This document shows positions 41,757 to 42,022 of a stretch of DNA of 42,022 nt, piece after piece. Numbering within the stretch: the stretch's first letter is position 1; each line of letters opens with the position of its first letter. Source of the DNA: an uncultured Bacteroidales bacterium (GTDB lineage: Bacteria > Bacteroidota > Bacteroidia > Bacteroidales > UBA932). Below the pieces are notes generated by a model, which was not told where the DNA came from, searched no databases, and saw nothing but the letters and a program-made list of their open reading frames with translations. The translations under genes were made by a program, and so were the position numbers. Location of the stretch: assembly GCA_947179325.1 (NCBI GenBank), contig CAMXAU010000026.1, forward strand, positions 1-42,022. Reading direction: 5' to 3'.

Positions 41757-42022
41757 TTACGGAATATCTTCTTTAGAAACTCCCGTGATTGCAGTGATTT
41801 CATCATCAGACATGCCTCTGGCCTTCATTGCCCTGGCTATCTCCATCTTTGCGTTGGACTCTCCTTCGGTGCGTCCTTCGATTCTTCCCTCCATTCGCCC
41901 TTTCTTAAGCCCTTCGGTTCTTCCGATTTCGATTCCCTCTTTTCGTCCTTCTTCTCGCCCCTCTTCACGTCCGATCCTGATGCCCGTGGCCTCGCCTTCC
42001 GCAAGTGCATGCCTCTTTGCGG
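41757..42022 (-). CDS. Rpn-family PD-(D/E)xK nuclease/transposase, C-terminal part
   Basis: The frame is open from the right edge of the window to TAA at 41757-41759, 87 residues, no start inside. It reads H-A-L-A-E-G-E-A-T-G-I-R-I-G, then a Gly/Arg/Glu repeat (G-R-E-E-G-R-E-E-G-R-K-E-G), and ends M-K-A-R-G-M-S-D-D-E-I-T-A-I-T-G-V-S-K-E-D-I. This charged G-x-x-E-G repeat followed by a short helix is the usual tail of Rpn (recombination-promoting nuclease, PDDEXK_2) proteins. The nuclease domain itself lies beyond the window. These genes are common as many copies in Bacteroidota genomes. Confidence 0.82.
   Translation of the reverse strand, partial: AKRHALAEGEATGIRIGREEGREEGRKEGIEIGRTEGLKKGRMEGRIEGRTEGESNAKMEIARAMKARGMSDDEITAITGVSKEDIP

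Overview
The window reads as a chromosome segment of a member of the Bacteroidota, most likely the order Bacteroidales. Many genes are preceded by the Bacteroidota primary-sigma -7 element TAnnTTTG (several with TTTG about 19-20 bp upstream), Shine-Dalgarno sites are mostly absent, and families largely restricted to this phylum are present (DUF4293, DUF4831, PepSY-TM with a lipoprotein partner, FabK in a fab cluster). I cannot assign a genus.

Layout. (1) 1-4960 is visibly AT-rich and holds the end of a type I restriction-modification locus: the last codons of hsdS, an FRG-domain gene, hsdR, and a GIY-YIG (T5orf172-type) nuclease gene overlapping hsdR. It stops at a structured repeat tract (4973-5156) just beyond the 3' end of tRNA-Leu(CAA) (5324-5407, minus), a usual place for a genomic island. 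(2) 5652-9952 has a GH28 lipoprotein on the minus strand and, divergently, an FMN riboswitch that appears to control an outer-membrane TonB-dependent receptor through an intrinsic terminator. (3) 10093-11760 is an AlbA_2/Schlafen-like ATPase gene ending in five copies of an 11-bp tandem repeat. (4) 11905-16297 is a shikimate-pathway operon: aroB, an aroD-aroA fusion, and aroC. (5) 16276-21567 holds an MscS-type channel, an HdeD-like protein and a CoA-transferase (minus), mazG (plus) and a GH43 lipoprotein (minus). (6) 21693-26610 runs on the plus strand: tcdA, a GNAT-like gene, prfA, a small lipoprotein, a PepSY-type membrane protein and a DNA alkyltransferase. (7) 26700-28240 is a decayed IS3-family insertion with tandem repeats and a string of perfect hairpins. 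(8) 28245-30658 is a queuosine cluster (precursor transporter, queC, queF) plus a hotdog thioesterase. (9) 30870-34541 (minus) is a fatty-acid cluster fabH-fabK-fabF-fabZ. (10) 34763-41554 holds a membrane LytTR regulator, a DUF4293 protein, a uridine-phosphorylase-like enzyme, a POT peptide transporter, a DUF4831 protein and the dipeptidase pepD. The right edge cuts an Rpn-type nuclease gene.

Working together: most of the window is core metabolism (aromatic amino acids, fatty acids, queuosine, peptide import and hydrolysis, nucleotide clean-up, translation termination). The accessory parts are the restriction island at the tRNA, the IS3 wreck, the Schlafen-like gene and the Rpn tail. The most interesting regulatory unit is the FMN riboswitch in front of a TonB-dependent receptor, which points to flavin uptake across the outer membrane.
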